DNA of 64,000 nt from Fallopia convolvulus. Lineage: Eukaryota > Streptophyta > Magnoliopsida > Caryophyllales > Polygonaceae. The notes below the pieces were generated by a model. That model was given only the letters and a program-made list of their open reading frames with translations. It searched no databases and was not told the DNA's origin. Position numbers and translations under genes: made by a program. Positions 31,957 through 43,129 of this stretch are shown in pieces. Position 1 is the first letter of the stretch. Every line of letters begins with the position of its first letter. Location: contig OZ024718.1 in the NCBI GenBank assembly GCA_964016875.1, positions 44,555,906 to 44,619,905 of the forward strand. The letters run 5' to 3'.

Positions 31957-33285
31957 TTCAAATAATCACTTTGGATAACATTTTTACCACAATCAAAAGA
32001 TCCCATACAAAATACTAAATTCAATTTAGATTTGATATTAAGAGTATGTGAATAATATATAAGAATTTTATTATGCTGATAGTTGCATATAAGTGTATGA
32101 AAAATGATATATGATTTTGATAATTAGTTAATTATACATCAATCCATTTGATTAATTTAGTTATAAGGTGACTCATATTTTTTTTTTCAAATAGTTAAAA
32201 CGTTTTGCTATAACTAATTTATAAAAAAAATTATAGTTTTTATTAAACATAGGAGCTAAGTTGTATTGAAAAAACACACAGAGCAATGTAAATTAATGTG
32301 TTAACTAATGTATTATTTTGTTAAGTATACACCAATCTATTCGTTGTTATAAGATGATCCTAGTTCTTTCAAACAATCAAAACGACTTTGCTATATTTTT
32401 TTAGTTCAATACAGTGTTATTAGATACAAGAGTGCATTAAAAAATTTAGACGAATCACTTTTTATTTAGCCTACATTTGCTAAAGGATCAAATTCAATTT
32501 TAGATGGGTGGATATTAAGAGAACGTCAAATGATACAATAAGGCTATATATAATAGACTAAATCATTCATAAAAAAACTAAATAGATTTATTATACCCCT
32601 ATCGTGAATCTGTAAAATTTTGAAAGCATTACTAGACTAATCCAAATCACTAAAGCTATAATCTTACAACATGTGAAGTTATATATCATCAAAACCAAAT
32701 AAATATTTTTTTTATTGATGTCTTGAAATATTTAAAATCCTTTTATTTAAAGTTGGAGGATTTGCGCAATAATTGTCTATCTTAATTCAAAATAGTTAAT
32801 TTTGCAACATTTGATATTACAAATAAAAATAATAAAACATCAACATTTGATATTATACATTAAATTATGAAACTTTGATATTAGATACAAAACATAACAT
32901 CCAACACAATTGTTGGCATTATAGCTAATCAAACATAATATAGAAGTTAATTTCTACCTTTTTCTTTCTCACTATATACGTCTTATTTTTGTATGAACGC
33001 ATCACAATTTCATCAAATATGAAGCGAAAAATAGAAGACAATCCTCATATTGCAAAAAATATTAATCGAATCGAAACACGAATTGAGATGGGGGAAAGTG
33101 AATGTGAAAATGTAAGACATGAAGGTTTTTGGTGGATGGTAATTAGATTTGCACAAAACAATTTTTTTAAAGTTCAAATTTCAATGATTTTTTATTAAAT
33201 TAATTATTTTTTATTGTGATTTGTATTATTTTTGTGAATGTTTACAAACATATATATATTTTAAATATTAAAATATAAATTTTGC

Positions 33286-33316
33286 CCCGTCCAACGGACG
33301 GGCTTGATTTGGCTAG
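33286..33316 (+). other. Helitron 3' hairpin and CTAG end, second
   Basis: Stem CCCGTCC/GGACGGG with loop AAC, ten bases, then CTAG before T. Confidence 0.8.
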
Positions 33317-33680
33317 TCATAGATTTTGAGTGAATTGTCCCTGTAACATTAATGTTACACAAATGGATTCGTGTAGGTTAAATTTGTGTAGTGTAATTTT
33401 AATTTTAATAACTAGTAAAGTTATCTTTGGTAGTCAAATAAATGTTCCATTCTTTTCGGTTTCTCAACCAATATTGAAATACAACAACCATATAAAGGCT
33501 TTTTTTGAATGAAATTAAATAAAATTTTACAATTGGATATTCACTTGTTTTAAATACTTTAAATTCCTTTATTTTAAAATAAAAATAAAAAATAAAAAAT
33601 ATGTATCAGTATCATATAGAAAACGTAAGAAAGATATAATATCAATGTTGGTTATTCACAATTTCATATGTATGAGAACT
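33317..33680. other. AT-rich spacer
   Basis: No gene or repeat is recognised between the Helitron end and the LINE tail. Confidence 0.4.
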
Positions 33681-36105
33681 ACAACAACAACATCTACTCA
33701 GATGGATCCCAGTGTGAGCGGGGTCTGGGGGGTCGAGATGTACGCACCCTTACGCCGGACGGATAGTCAGGAGGGTATTTTTGGCGGACCCAACGCTAAA
33801 AGGGGGAAAACTCAAGATAGAAAACCAGGAGGAAAAGGGAAGGGGGGTAAAACAAAAAAGAAGAAAACGCACGCAAGCTAAAAAAGAGAAAAAAAAGGAA
33901 AACTAAAAACAAAAGCAAAAAGGGGGGGGGGGCAGGGTACTCCCTCAAAGGCGGGTCTTCCGTCTATCGCTCCACCACCGTAATCTTCTCGCGCCACTGG
34001 TCTCTGCTCATGGCCACCTCTTCTGAAATTGCCAGAGTTGTGAGGTCTTGTTTTATGACTTCCTTCCAACTCTTCTTCGGCCTACACCTTTCCCTTCGAA
34101 ACTCACGAGAGATCAGACTTTCGATCCTCCTGGGGCATCTGGTGGTCTCCTTTGTAAGTGCCTGAACCAACTAAGCCTCGACTCGCAGAGCTTTTCCCCT
34201 AAACTAGCAACTCCTACCTTGCTCCGAATCGCCTCATTCCTAATCTTGTCCAGTCTTGTGTGTCCACACATCCACCTCAACATTCTCATCTCTGCTACCA
34301 TCAACTTTTGCTCTTGTGCCTTTGTACTAGGCCAACACTCTGCCCCATACAGAATTGCGGGTCTAATCACAGTTTTGTAGAACGTGCCCTTCAGTTTTAG
34401 TGGTATCTTTCTGTCACATAGCACTCCAGACGCCCCTCCACTTCTACCAACCTCGCTGGATTCGATGTCTAATATCCTCTTCAACGCTCCCATCACTCCG
34501 CACAATTGACCCTAGGTATCTGAACATCTCCTTTTGAGCTATGGCCACTCCTCCCAAGTGTATTTCCTCTTCTGGCTCCACTCCCTGGCTTAACTTAAAC
34601 TCCACATATTCTGTCTTTGTCCGACTTAACCTAAAACCCTTTGTCTCGAGCTTCTCTCTCCATGTCTCTAACTTTCTGCTTACTCCCTCCCTCGACTCGT
34701 CCACCAATACAATGTCATCGGCGAACAATATGCACAACGGTACCTCTTCTTGGATCTCCTTTGTTAGAACATCTAGAACGACAGCAAACAGAAAAGGGCT
34801 TAAGTCCGACCCTTGGTGCAAGTCGACTCCCACCTGGAAATACTCTGTGTTACCCCCAAGGGTGCACACACACTTGTCAGTGAGCCCTTATACATGTCTT
34901 GTAGAATTCTGATATAAGTCCCAAAAATTGCTCTAACTTCCAAACACCTCCACATCAACTCTCTCGGCACCCTATCATAAGCCTTTTCTAGATCAATAAA
35001 GACCATATGCACGTTTTTCCTCCTCTCTCGGTAGGCTTCTACCAGTCGTCTGATTAGGTGGATGGCCTAATCAGCGATCGTCCTGGCATAAAACCAAACT
35101 GGTTGTCTGACACGTTGACTGTCCTCCTCAACCTCGCCTCGATCACTTTTTCCCAAATCTTCATCATATGGATGAGGAGCTTAATACCCCTGTAGTTGTT
35201 GCACTGTTGCACATCCCATTTATTTTTGTACAGCGAAAACAAGCTACTAAGTCTCCACTCCTCTGACATCCTTGCCGTTCGAAAGATAACATTGAAAAGT
35301 GTTGTAAGCCACTCTAAGCCAGTAAGCCTCTCACTCCCAACCACTTCCACACCTCCACTGGAAACTCATCTGGTCCTGCTGCTCTCCTGTTGCTCATTTT
35401 CCAAAGTGCATCCTGCACCTCGACCTTGGAGATGCGTCTGAAAAAGAGGCAATCTGACTGACCCCTCGACTCCTCTAAGTCCACTGTAGTCCCCTAGTCA
35501 TTTAGCAAGCTACAGAAATATCTCTGCCAGCGCTCCTTTATCTGACTATCCTCAACTAGTACCCTCCCTTCTTCGTCTTTAACATACTTTATTGTGTTCA
35601 AGTCCTTGCTCTTATGTTCTCTTGCTCGGGCCAGCCTGTACAATACTATTTCCCCTCTTTTGTTCATCCAAGGCTTTATACAGTCCCTCGTACGCTTTCT
35701 CCTTTGCCACAACCACTCCCTTCTTTGCCCTTTTTTTGCCACTTTATATTCCGCCCGACACGCTTCTCTGTCTCTATCGTTGCTTTCCACCAACTTTTTG
35801 TATGCCAACTGTTTTCCCTTAACCTTTTCTTGGACTTCTTCATTCCACCAAATTTCAGCTCTTCTGTTTCCACCTCTACTCTTCGACATACCCAGCACTC
35901 CACATGCCACCCTCCGAACGCACTCCACCATCTTACCCCACATACTGTTTGCACTGTCTCTAACTTGCCAGGCTCCTTTCACCTCTGCCTCCTCGAAAAC
36001 CCTTTCTCTAAAAATCTGTCCATTCGTCTCGTTTAGGCGACCCCATCTGATCTTAGGTTGCATCCCACCACTAGTTCTCCTCTTTCTATGGACCCATGCA
36101 AGACT
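33681..36105 (-). mobile_element. RTE-type LINE, 5'-truncated
   Basis: A non-LTR retrotransposon read on the minus strand. The 3' end is marked by a (TTG)n-like tail at 33681-33692 and a GC-rich 3' segment holding GATGTACGCACCCTTACG. The 5' end lacks the endonuclease domain, as is usual for target-primed insertions that stop early. G-rich and A-rich runs at 33820-33930 lie in the 3' region. Confidence 0.85.
34113..36063 (-). pseudogene. LINE reverse transcriptase, frameshifted
   Basis: Order from the 5' side: a basic linker (QPKIRWGRLNETNGQ, EIWWNEEVQEKVKGKQLAYK, 36063-35494), fingers (NYRGIKLLIHMMKIWEKVIE, 35350-35054), palm (HMVFIDLEKAYDRVPRELMW, about 35010), then LHQGSDLSPFLFAVVLDVLT and the catalytic motif LFADDIVLVDES (about 34720). 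The typical RTE tail EMRMLRWMCGHTRLDKIRNE lies near 34290. The domain is spread over at least four frames, so several indels have hit it, and it cannot make an enzyme. The motifs match plant RTE/BovB-like LINEs better than L1. Confidence 0.85.
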
Positions 36106-36508
36106 ACATTAATCTAAATTTTTAAAAATTAATTAAAAAATAAACTTAAAAATCGGTGATAGATTAAGTAATTAAGGAAAAAATAGCACTTGGAATACCA
36201 AATTAAGATGGAAAAAATTTCGATGTCTTAAATTAGTATGCACAAAAGTGATCAAATAGTTTATATATGTACAATCTTTAACATGTTTTTTTTTGCTTTT
36301 GTCGTCAATTAATTATAGTATTTCAATAATAAAATTATTTAATATGCTTAATCATATATCATTATTTTCAAAAACATAGACATTTAAACAAATAAAAACA
36401 TTGAATTTAAACTTGTTAGTATTCTAGTTTTGTGTATATTAATCCGTGTATGTTAATTTTGTTACATTAATGTTGTTACGTAAAATTATGTATAGTAATT
36501 TATATTCA
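36106..36508. other. AT-rich stretch, nothing recognised
   Basis: No coding or structural feature is seen. Confidence 0.4.
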
Positions 36509-36637
36509 CATAGTGCATTTTTTCGGATATGCACTTTTCGTATTTTACAGTGCACTTTTCATATTTTTTGTAGTGCGTTTTTTTGGATTGCACTTTTTGT
36601 ATTTTTCAATGCACTTTTGTATAAAAAGTGCACTATG
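36509..36637. repeat. 129 bp foldback with TGCACTTTT sub-repeats
   Basis: The ends are inverted: CATAGTGCATTTTTT on the left and AAAAAGTGCACTATG on the right (one mismatch in 15). Between them TGCACTTTT/TGCGTTTTT recurs about every 25-30 bp. No target duplication is evident. Confidence 0.45.
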
Positions 36638-37026
36638 AACTAGGAAAAGTGCATTCGTGAAACTAGGAAAACTGCATTCCTTTCACGTTTTAGGATAAGA
36701 GGTTGTTTCATTTGAACCAAACTCTAACATTATAGAGCCCTAGTTTTGTTTATTAACTCTACATTTCATATAACCTTTTTTTTATATAACAAATGTAACC
36801 TATCCTATTTCGGGATAAAAAAACATAATTTATGTAATATAAATGAAGCCTAATTTGTGTATTCAATACATGAATCCTTCAGTTAGTACATTAAACTATG
36901 GCCAATATTTATGTAATTAATTTTGATGTAACTAGTTTTTATGTAACAAAAGATCACTAATTTAATTTTATACAACCGTTTTTCATGAAATCGATTTTCA
37001 TGTAACCCTAATTTTAATCCTAATCG
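36638..37026. other. AT-rich stretch, nothing recognised
   Basis: Only TGTAACC/ATGTAAC-rich low-complexity sequence is seen. Confidence 0.35.
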
Positions 37027-37735
37027 AATTTGGAAAGCACCTCTTCGGTAACAGAGCAATTGGCGGCACTACAAACCTCAAAATGGTGCGGGTTTGGTGG
37101 AGTTAGAACCATGACGAGGAGACTAAGACGATGGAGGTGATGACATGGAAAAAGGTGGACTAACAAGGGAGAGATCGTCAAATTACAAAGCGGTTCATTG
37201 GCAATCAAATATGCACAACACCTCTTCAGTAAATGGGCTATTGGTGACACTACAAACTTCTAAATGGAGCGGGACTGGTGACTTTGAAACCATGACAAGG
37301 AGACGAAGATGGTGGAGGTGACGACGTGGAAAATGTGGATGGATGAGGGAGAAATCTTCGAATTACAATGATGTTCATTGGCATCCGAATCTTCACAGTA
37401 CCTCTTCGGTAAACGGGCTATTGACAACACTACAAACCTTACCGATGACGCTAGAACCATGACGAGGAGACAAAGACGATGGGAGTGAGAGTGTGGCAGA
37501 AGGTGGACGACGAGGATATCGTCAAATTACAAAGGGGGTCGTTGGCGACAGACTCTACAGATAACCTTGTCGGAAAACGGGCAATTGGCGCCACTACAGA
37601 CCTCTAAATGGAGCAAGGCTGGTGGATTTGGAACCATGATGAGGAGACAAAGATTATGGCAGTGACGACATGGCAAATGTGGATGGACGAGGGAGATATC
37701 GTCGAATTACAAAGGGGGTTCGTTGGAGGTGGACA
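37027..37735. repeat. Four-copy diverged tandem repeat, period about 180 bp
   Basis: The landmark ACCTCTTCGGTAA recurs at 37038, 37219, 37399 and (as AACCTTGTCGGAAA) 37563, giving periods of 181, 180 and 164. Each unit also holds GGGC(A/T)ATTGG, CACTACAAAC, ACCATGACGAGGAGAC, GGAGGTGA and TCGTCAAATTACAAA. The open minus-strand frames here are by-products of the repeat. Confidence 0.85.
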
Positions 37736-39151
37736 TCTTTTGATGACAGTTTGGGGCAAGTTCGACGAGAGTTGGGCCACGAAAATTTGAGTTTTAGGAG
37801 AAAGAGAGGAGTTTCCATTTGGATTCAATTTGAAGTTTGGTTGAGAGAATTGGGAGAATTTGTGGAGTGACGGCTTCAAAGGGCGTTAAAAGCTTTGGAT
37901 GAGAACGACTACATGGAGGTAACGGAGGAGTGAAGATAAACAGGTGGCGACGCCGTCTGAAGTTACGCTAGAGTGATGTTGAATCGGTGAGAGGCGGTGG
38001 TGGCAGATAGGGAGGGCATGGGAATAACAAGGGTTTGGCAGTGGCAATCTAAACGATGCTTTCAAAACGAATAGAAGCTTGGTTATGTGTGAATTTAGAT
38101 ACAAATGGGTTAATTAACTATGGGGGTAATTTGGTATTACAAAACAAGGTATAATTTTGGAAAAAAAAAGGTGGAGTGTATTTTTAGAATGGATCAATGA
38201 AACTAGGGTTATTGAGGTCACTTTTTTTTCTTTTTTTCAAGTGTTTGATTCTTGGAGAAATTATTTGTTTTTTTTTGAAGGAAAACATTCAATTTCCAAA
38301 CAGACCGAGAACTCCAAGAGAGCGTATAAAACGGTAGCCGACACCGACTAAGAGAGACATAAGAAAAAAAACACGAAAAGACAAAAAGAGCAAAACAACA
38401 CAAGAGAACTAACACGAGTAAGAAAAGTACGAACAATCAAATAGACAAACCAATGAAGAGTTAAGCTTTGAAGCAAGTGAAGCACTAAAAAAGTGTCCGA
38501 CATTAGGTCAACCCACCTCGGGATGAGCAAAGGACTAATGATGTTTCCTCCATCGCGATGAAGGATCTTCAATAGTCGCTAAACTCAAAAATGACCCCGC
38601 CCCAAAGGAGTCAGTTACGAAACCCAACTCTAGTCTTTTCGATTTGAGAAGTACTAATCTAACTATCCAACTCGAACAAACCTGCAAAACAACAACCAAC
38701 AAGAAGCCTGCCGAAAAAACAACATCCAACAACAAAAACCAGCCAGATAAGCCTTTGGAATAAAGACAAGTAGCCTCCACTAGGCCCATGTTACCAAATA
38801 AGTCACAAGAGGCCCAAAAAGGCCACGAATTTTCAAACTCACAACAAGACCCATAAAGGGCCAAGTAACAACACATGACAAATAAACGAGTGGCTCTATT
38901 CCACGTAGCAGCACTCAACACAAAGAAAACGAAAGAAGTAAAAACGACCACGTTGGACGAAACTAACAATAGTCATGATCGGAGGAAATGAAAAACTCTC
39001 TTCCGACCTTGGACGCTGCTTGACACATCAAGCCCTTTACCAATGATCGATCGAGAAGTGGAAAACAATTTTTAGAAGCAACTAATACCTTGAAAGCATC
39101 TCAACGACACATTAAAAACTTTCCACATCAACTAGAAAGGGGGTGTCAAAA
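37736..39151. other. Unrecognised intergenic DNA
   Basis: No convincing gene. 38350-39000 is A-rich on the plus strand with several open frames of 60-144 codons, none with known motifs. It may be an old retroelement remnant. Confidence 0.35.
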
Positions 39152-39156
39152 GATAT
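39152..39156. repeat. Tat B target duplication, left
   Basis: GATAT, repeated exactly at 51797-51801. Confidence 0.95.
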
Positions 39157-39992
39157 TGATGAAACCCGAAATGAAAGGCTCACTAGAAGACAAGAAACGA
39201 GATTATTATATTCGAAAGTGCAAACACTTGCTTCTTTATTTATGATTTTCTTTACAGCGAGGTTTACAAGCCAACGAGGCTAACAGATTATTTGAGAATT
39301 ACACCCTAGACCTCCTACGATTATCCGAGATCTCGACCTAACAATGTCCGAGATCTCCTAGTTGCTAGCTAGCTCTGAGTGTCACTTGCCGGTCCCTTTG
39401 AGCGAGGTTGAGTTGCGGAGTCTTTGATGTGAGGTAGAGCGAGGTGTAAGAGGCTTGCGAGGTGGTGTAGCGAGGTCTTTGATGTGAGCGGAAACTCTGT
39501 GAGACTTGAAGTCTTTTTGTGGACTTCACTTGTCTATAGCGAGGCCTTTTAACGGTGTTTCGATCACGTCGATCTTCAACGAGCAAGAAAGTTCTTGAGT
39601 TCAAGATGTTTTTCGACCCCTTTTCCATTCGAGAATCTCCTCTATTTATAGAGGATTGGGGAGTCGAGTTTTGGTCGTTGTCCGATGTGGGACGCTCGAG
39701 ATCAAGGGCTCTGATTGGCCTAGAGGCGAGGCAGCTGGTGATTGGCTCGAAGAGCGGCGTTCGCTGAGTGGTCATGGTGGGCGGGCGCAAGTAGAGTCGG
39801 TTACGAGGTCGAGACCTCGCTCCGAGGTCTCGACCTCGCTCCGAGGTCGAGGGGGACCTCGTGGGGTAGGAATTTTGTTAAAATAAGTGGGTATGGTTGT
39901 GGGCCCCAGGATCATCCTTGGGGGTCCCTTTGACCTGGTTTGACCCTCATACCTCGGGCCCACCTCTTGCTTCGCTATTTTGAGCATCATCA
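39157..39992 (-). repeat. Tat B 3' LTR (left copy)
   Basis: 836 bp. A 19 bp duplication (GAGGTCTCGACCTCGCTCC) near 39825 is absent from the right LTR. At least 11 CGAGG and several CCTCG motifs occur, many as inverted pairs such as CGAGGTCGAGACCTCG. Confidence 0.95.
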
Positions 39993-40013
39993 CAACCCCA
40001 TGGCCTGGGGACC
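39993..40013 (-). other. Tat B polypurine tract region
   Basis: CAACCCCATGGCCTGGGG adjoins the LTR as in element A; the minus strand is the purine-rich primer. Confidence 0.65.
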
Positions 40014-40285
40014 TCGCCCTGAGGGTCGCAGGGCATAAGTTCTCAAAGATTGCGGGGTGCGAGGCTATGAGAGGTGGGTAGGCATTTTGCGAGGCTTCAA
40101 GGGTTTCCGAGGTTCCTGGGGAGCATCTTGCGAAGACCTCCCTTTGCGAGGTTCTACACTTAGCTTTTCTTTGGTTGGCAAAGGTAAAGCTTTTCTAGGC
40201 TTGCTCTTCGTGTTTTGCTTAATGGGCCGCGCAGGAGGGACAGACCCAATAAGCCTAACTGGGTAGGGGAGGCCCAAGCCTGCCC

Positions 40286-40293
40286 TTTATAAG
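40286..40293 (+). promoter_or_regulatory. TATA box of antisense gene, Tat B
   Basis: TTTATAAG is positionally conserved with 9578-9586 in element A, about 290 bp inside the 3' LTR edge. Confidence 0.6.
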
Positions 40294-40453
40294 TGCGTAC
40301 TTCACACGCCTCCCCATTTATCTCTTCTTCCCAGATTTTCGCCTTCTCTCTTTCTGTCTTTTTGGCTTCTTGCGAACGGTTTCTTCAGACGGTTTCCGGC
40401 GAGCCTCAGCCATCTTCCGGTTGCACCACCTCCTCCTCGTCGATTCTGAACAA

Positions 40454-41242
40454 GTAAGTCTTCGACTTTTCTTCTCCCGCTTCTTGTTTGCTTTTGATTT
40501 CTGCCTGCTTGTTTTTTGTGCCGTGTTTTGGAGAGGCGATGGAGTGTCGCCTGGTGTTTCGCGCCGACATCACGGTGGCGAAACAGCGGTGGTGAGGTCG
40601 GCGTGAGTTTCCGCCTGCTTTTTCTTGCCGTTTTCCCGTTGCTCCTTTCTCTTCTTTTCTCTTTCGTTTCGCCTTGTGCCCTAGCGGGCAGTGGTTGCCC
40701 CTTGGCGTTTCGCACCGGCGACAAGGTGGCGGGACAGTGGGGTGAGGGTGGCGAACGCCATGCACTCAGATTCGTCGCCCTCCAACCGACGGTTGTCTCT
40801 TTTTATTTTTCGGCGGGATTTGAATTTTGAAGCTCTTGGAAACCCAAACGTCCTGACGACTGATTGATGGGACGTTAGGGCCTCCACCGCCGTTCTCCAC
40901 CGCTGGCTTCCATTTCATCTTCTCTTTCCTCTTTCTGGCGCTTCGACTTTTTCCTTTTTGGTGCTTCGACTTCTTCCTTTTTGGAGCTTCGACTTCTCCC
41001 TCGCCGTCCTATCTTGTCAAAGTAGCCCCTAGGGTGCCACGTGGCTCCTCGCCTCTTATGATCCGGAATTTCTCTTTCTCACGAGGTTATGACCTCGCAC
41101 CGCTTTTCTTCCGAGGTTACGACCTCGCACTGCTTTTCTTCCGAGGTTGCGACCTCGCACTACATTTCTTCCGAGGTTGTGATCTCGCATTGTTTTTTCT
41201 TGGTTATAGTGCCCGACATCTCAATGCTTCTTTCTTTTCCAG
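40454..41242 (+). other. Leader intron of antisense gene, Tat B
   Basis: Donor GTAAGT, acceptor TTTTCCAG. At 789 bp it is longer than A's 505 bp intron, partly because of the hairpin repeat at 41081-41200. Confidence 0.55.
41081..41200 (+). repeat. Four 30 bp hairpin repeats in the leader intron
   Basis: Exact 30 bp period. Each unit carries CGAGGT-NNNN-ACCTCG (loops TATG, TACG, TGCG, TGTG), then GCA and a C/T-rich spacer ending TTTCTT. The last unit has one stem mismatch (ATCTCG). Absent from element A. Confidence 0.9.
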
Positions 41243-42341
41243 GTGCTAGCCTTCCGCGGCCTGGACATCGTTCTTTTCATGCCTAGGAGAGCCTCTGCTA
41301 GCCCTCCGCCCGGCTTCGCTTTCAGAGTCCAAGAGGGTTTTTACGAGGAGGTTTCGGAGTCCGCGGGAAGCGTAGAACTCAGCGACTCTCAGAATCCGAG
41401 GTCCCCTTCGCTGGTTTTTAGCGAGCCTTCTTCAAGCCACTCCGAGGTCTCTATTAATTCGTGCTTCTCCCATCTTCGAACGTCGTCGGGCGTTGAAATG
41501 GCTTCGTCTTCTACCCCAGACGAGGTTGTTACTGAGGTCGAAGCGCGACCGGATGTGGGAACGACCTCGGCGCCGCCTCCTTACGTGCCTCCGAGCTTCC
41601 CTGCGGCGTATATTACCGACGCCGTGTCCCGCGTCCCGAGTGTCTTGGAGGAACGTATCCCCATGACCCCGGGTTCCGCCGAGGCTCGTCTATCCGAGGG
41701 GGTGGCCACCGAGCTTGAGCTGAAGGACCTTACATACATTGCCAAGGACTTTGCTTGGCCCGAGGGGGTTGAGTTGGCGCTTCCCGAGGAGGGGGCCCAC
41801 TCCTTGGCGTCTTAAGACAGGTGTGTGGTTGTGCACCTCTTCAACCTTTAGGCGGGCTTCAGGCTGCCCTTGGCCCAACATTTTGTTGATTATCTGTGGG
41901 CCATGAGGATCTGCCCTGCGCAGTTGTTTCCGAACGCTTGGCGGTTGTTGTGTGCCTACATGATTCGCAGTCGCGAACTTGGGGACGGACCGAGACATGA
42001 CTTCCTGTTGGCTTTATTCCTAGCGAGGAGAGACACTTGGTCCCGAAGCCTTATCAACCTTAGCACGCCGCTTATCAAGATCACCACGGCCCCTTCGAAC
42101 GTCGGGCCGTGGAAGCTGAATTGGTTCTTGGTTCGCGACTCCACCGGGAGATATCTCAATTTTCCGGTAACGCCGGGCGAATTCGTTCGGTGCGTAACCC
42201 CGTTGGAGGTTGATGAGCTCAAGGCGCTCAGGGTCCGATACGCAACAGCGAGTCAGGCACCGTTTCAGGTGTATCTTTCTCAGGACCAGCTTGAGCGGGC
42301 TGGTCTGAGCCTCAGCCTCCCTCCCAGCGAGGGAAAAGAGG

Positions 42342-42499
42342 GTACTCAATCTCTTTCCTGACATTCCTTGATTCGATTTTTTCTTTTTGAAGTTGAGGGG
42401 CGAGGTTTATAACCTCACTGGCTTATTTTGTCTTATTACTGTCATTAACTTGCTTCTTGCTTTTCTTATCTAATTTTCTCGTCCTTTTTTTTTTGATAG
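42342..42499 (+). other. Second intron of antisense gene, Tat B
   Basis: GTACTC to GATAG. The matching intron in element A is 11364-11482 (GTACTT to GGCAG). Splicing joins GAGG to TGAACC and keeps the frame in both copies. Confidence 0.6.
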
Positions 42500-43044
42500 T
42501 GAACCTACTCGGCGCTCTTACCTCGAAGTCACAGGGCAAAAGGCATGTGACTTCTTCCTCCAATGCTCCGAGACCCCAGGGCCAACTTGGGGTCGTCATA
42601 AAGGAACCGACCTCGCAGGCGAGGCCTCCCGCCCCGCAAAGCAAGACGACAACCCCGACGTTGAAGGCGCCGGCGGCGAAGACGAGCGGGGGGGTGGCGT
42701 CCAAGGGGGACGCTGCGAGGACGTCCTCCCATCACTCTCGAGGATCCAGGGATAAGGACGGGTCCAAAAGGAAGGAAGAGGGTTCTCCTAGGGGGGAGAA
42801 AAGGAAGAAACGAAAGGAGGATGGGCAGCGGGAAACCCCGGGGGGTGTGACGGTCGAACGCCCTGGGCCCGCGAGCCGAGTTATCTCAGCCACCGGGCCT
42901 CCTGCCGAGAAGTTCCACTGCCCTGGTCCTTCCCGGGGCGTGTCCGAAGACTGGAATAGGACAGTTTGGCCCGACGAGGTTGCATGGGCCAAAAACCTCT
43001 CGGAGGCAGCCCTCAACGATGAGATCCTCCGCTACTCCGCGATG

Positions 43045-43129
43045 GTATATCTTGCTCTTTTTTGTTCATTATTTTTTATTGGCTTTATTATTCTTGTTCT
43101 TGTTTTTACGTGCTCTTTTATTGCTTCAG
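43045..43129 (+). other. Third intron of antisense gene, Tat B
   Basis: GTATAT to CTTCAG, T-rich. The partner in element A is 12022-12097. The exon joint is ATG to AATACC (B) or CACACC (A), the same frame in both. Confidence 0.6.

Larger units (their letters stand above)
31197..33316 (+). mobile_element. Helitron-like non-autonomous element, second, 5' end unclear
   Basis: Ends with a 7 bp stem hairpin CCCGTCC-AAC-GGACGGG at 33286-33302 and CTAG at 33313-33316, followed by T. Its left part (31198-31240, ACATATATAATTTTGTGTAC) matches the beginning of the first element (28780 on) but lacks the TCTATAATCTATA start, so it is 5'-truncated or abuts the first copy. No Rep/helicase gene. A 69-codon ORF at 32989-33198 is unrecognised. 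Confidence 0.6.

Noticed and set aside
37027..37735. Centromeric satellite
   Set aside because: Only four diverged units; length alone does not support a centromere claim.
37020..37879. Repeated minus-strand ORFs with HLFPCHHLHR-like text
   Set aside because: They arise from the roughly 180 bp tandem repeat and have no independent coding support.
40302..40765. Minus-strand ORFs near the Tat B 3' LTR
   Set aside because: Basic low-complexity shadows of the T/C-rich antisense leader; no match between Tat A and Tat B frames.
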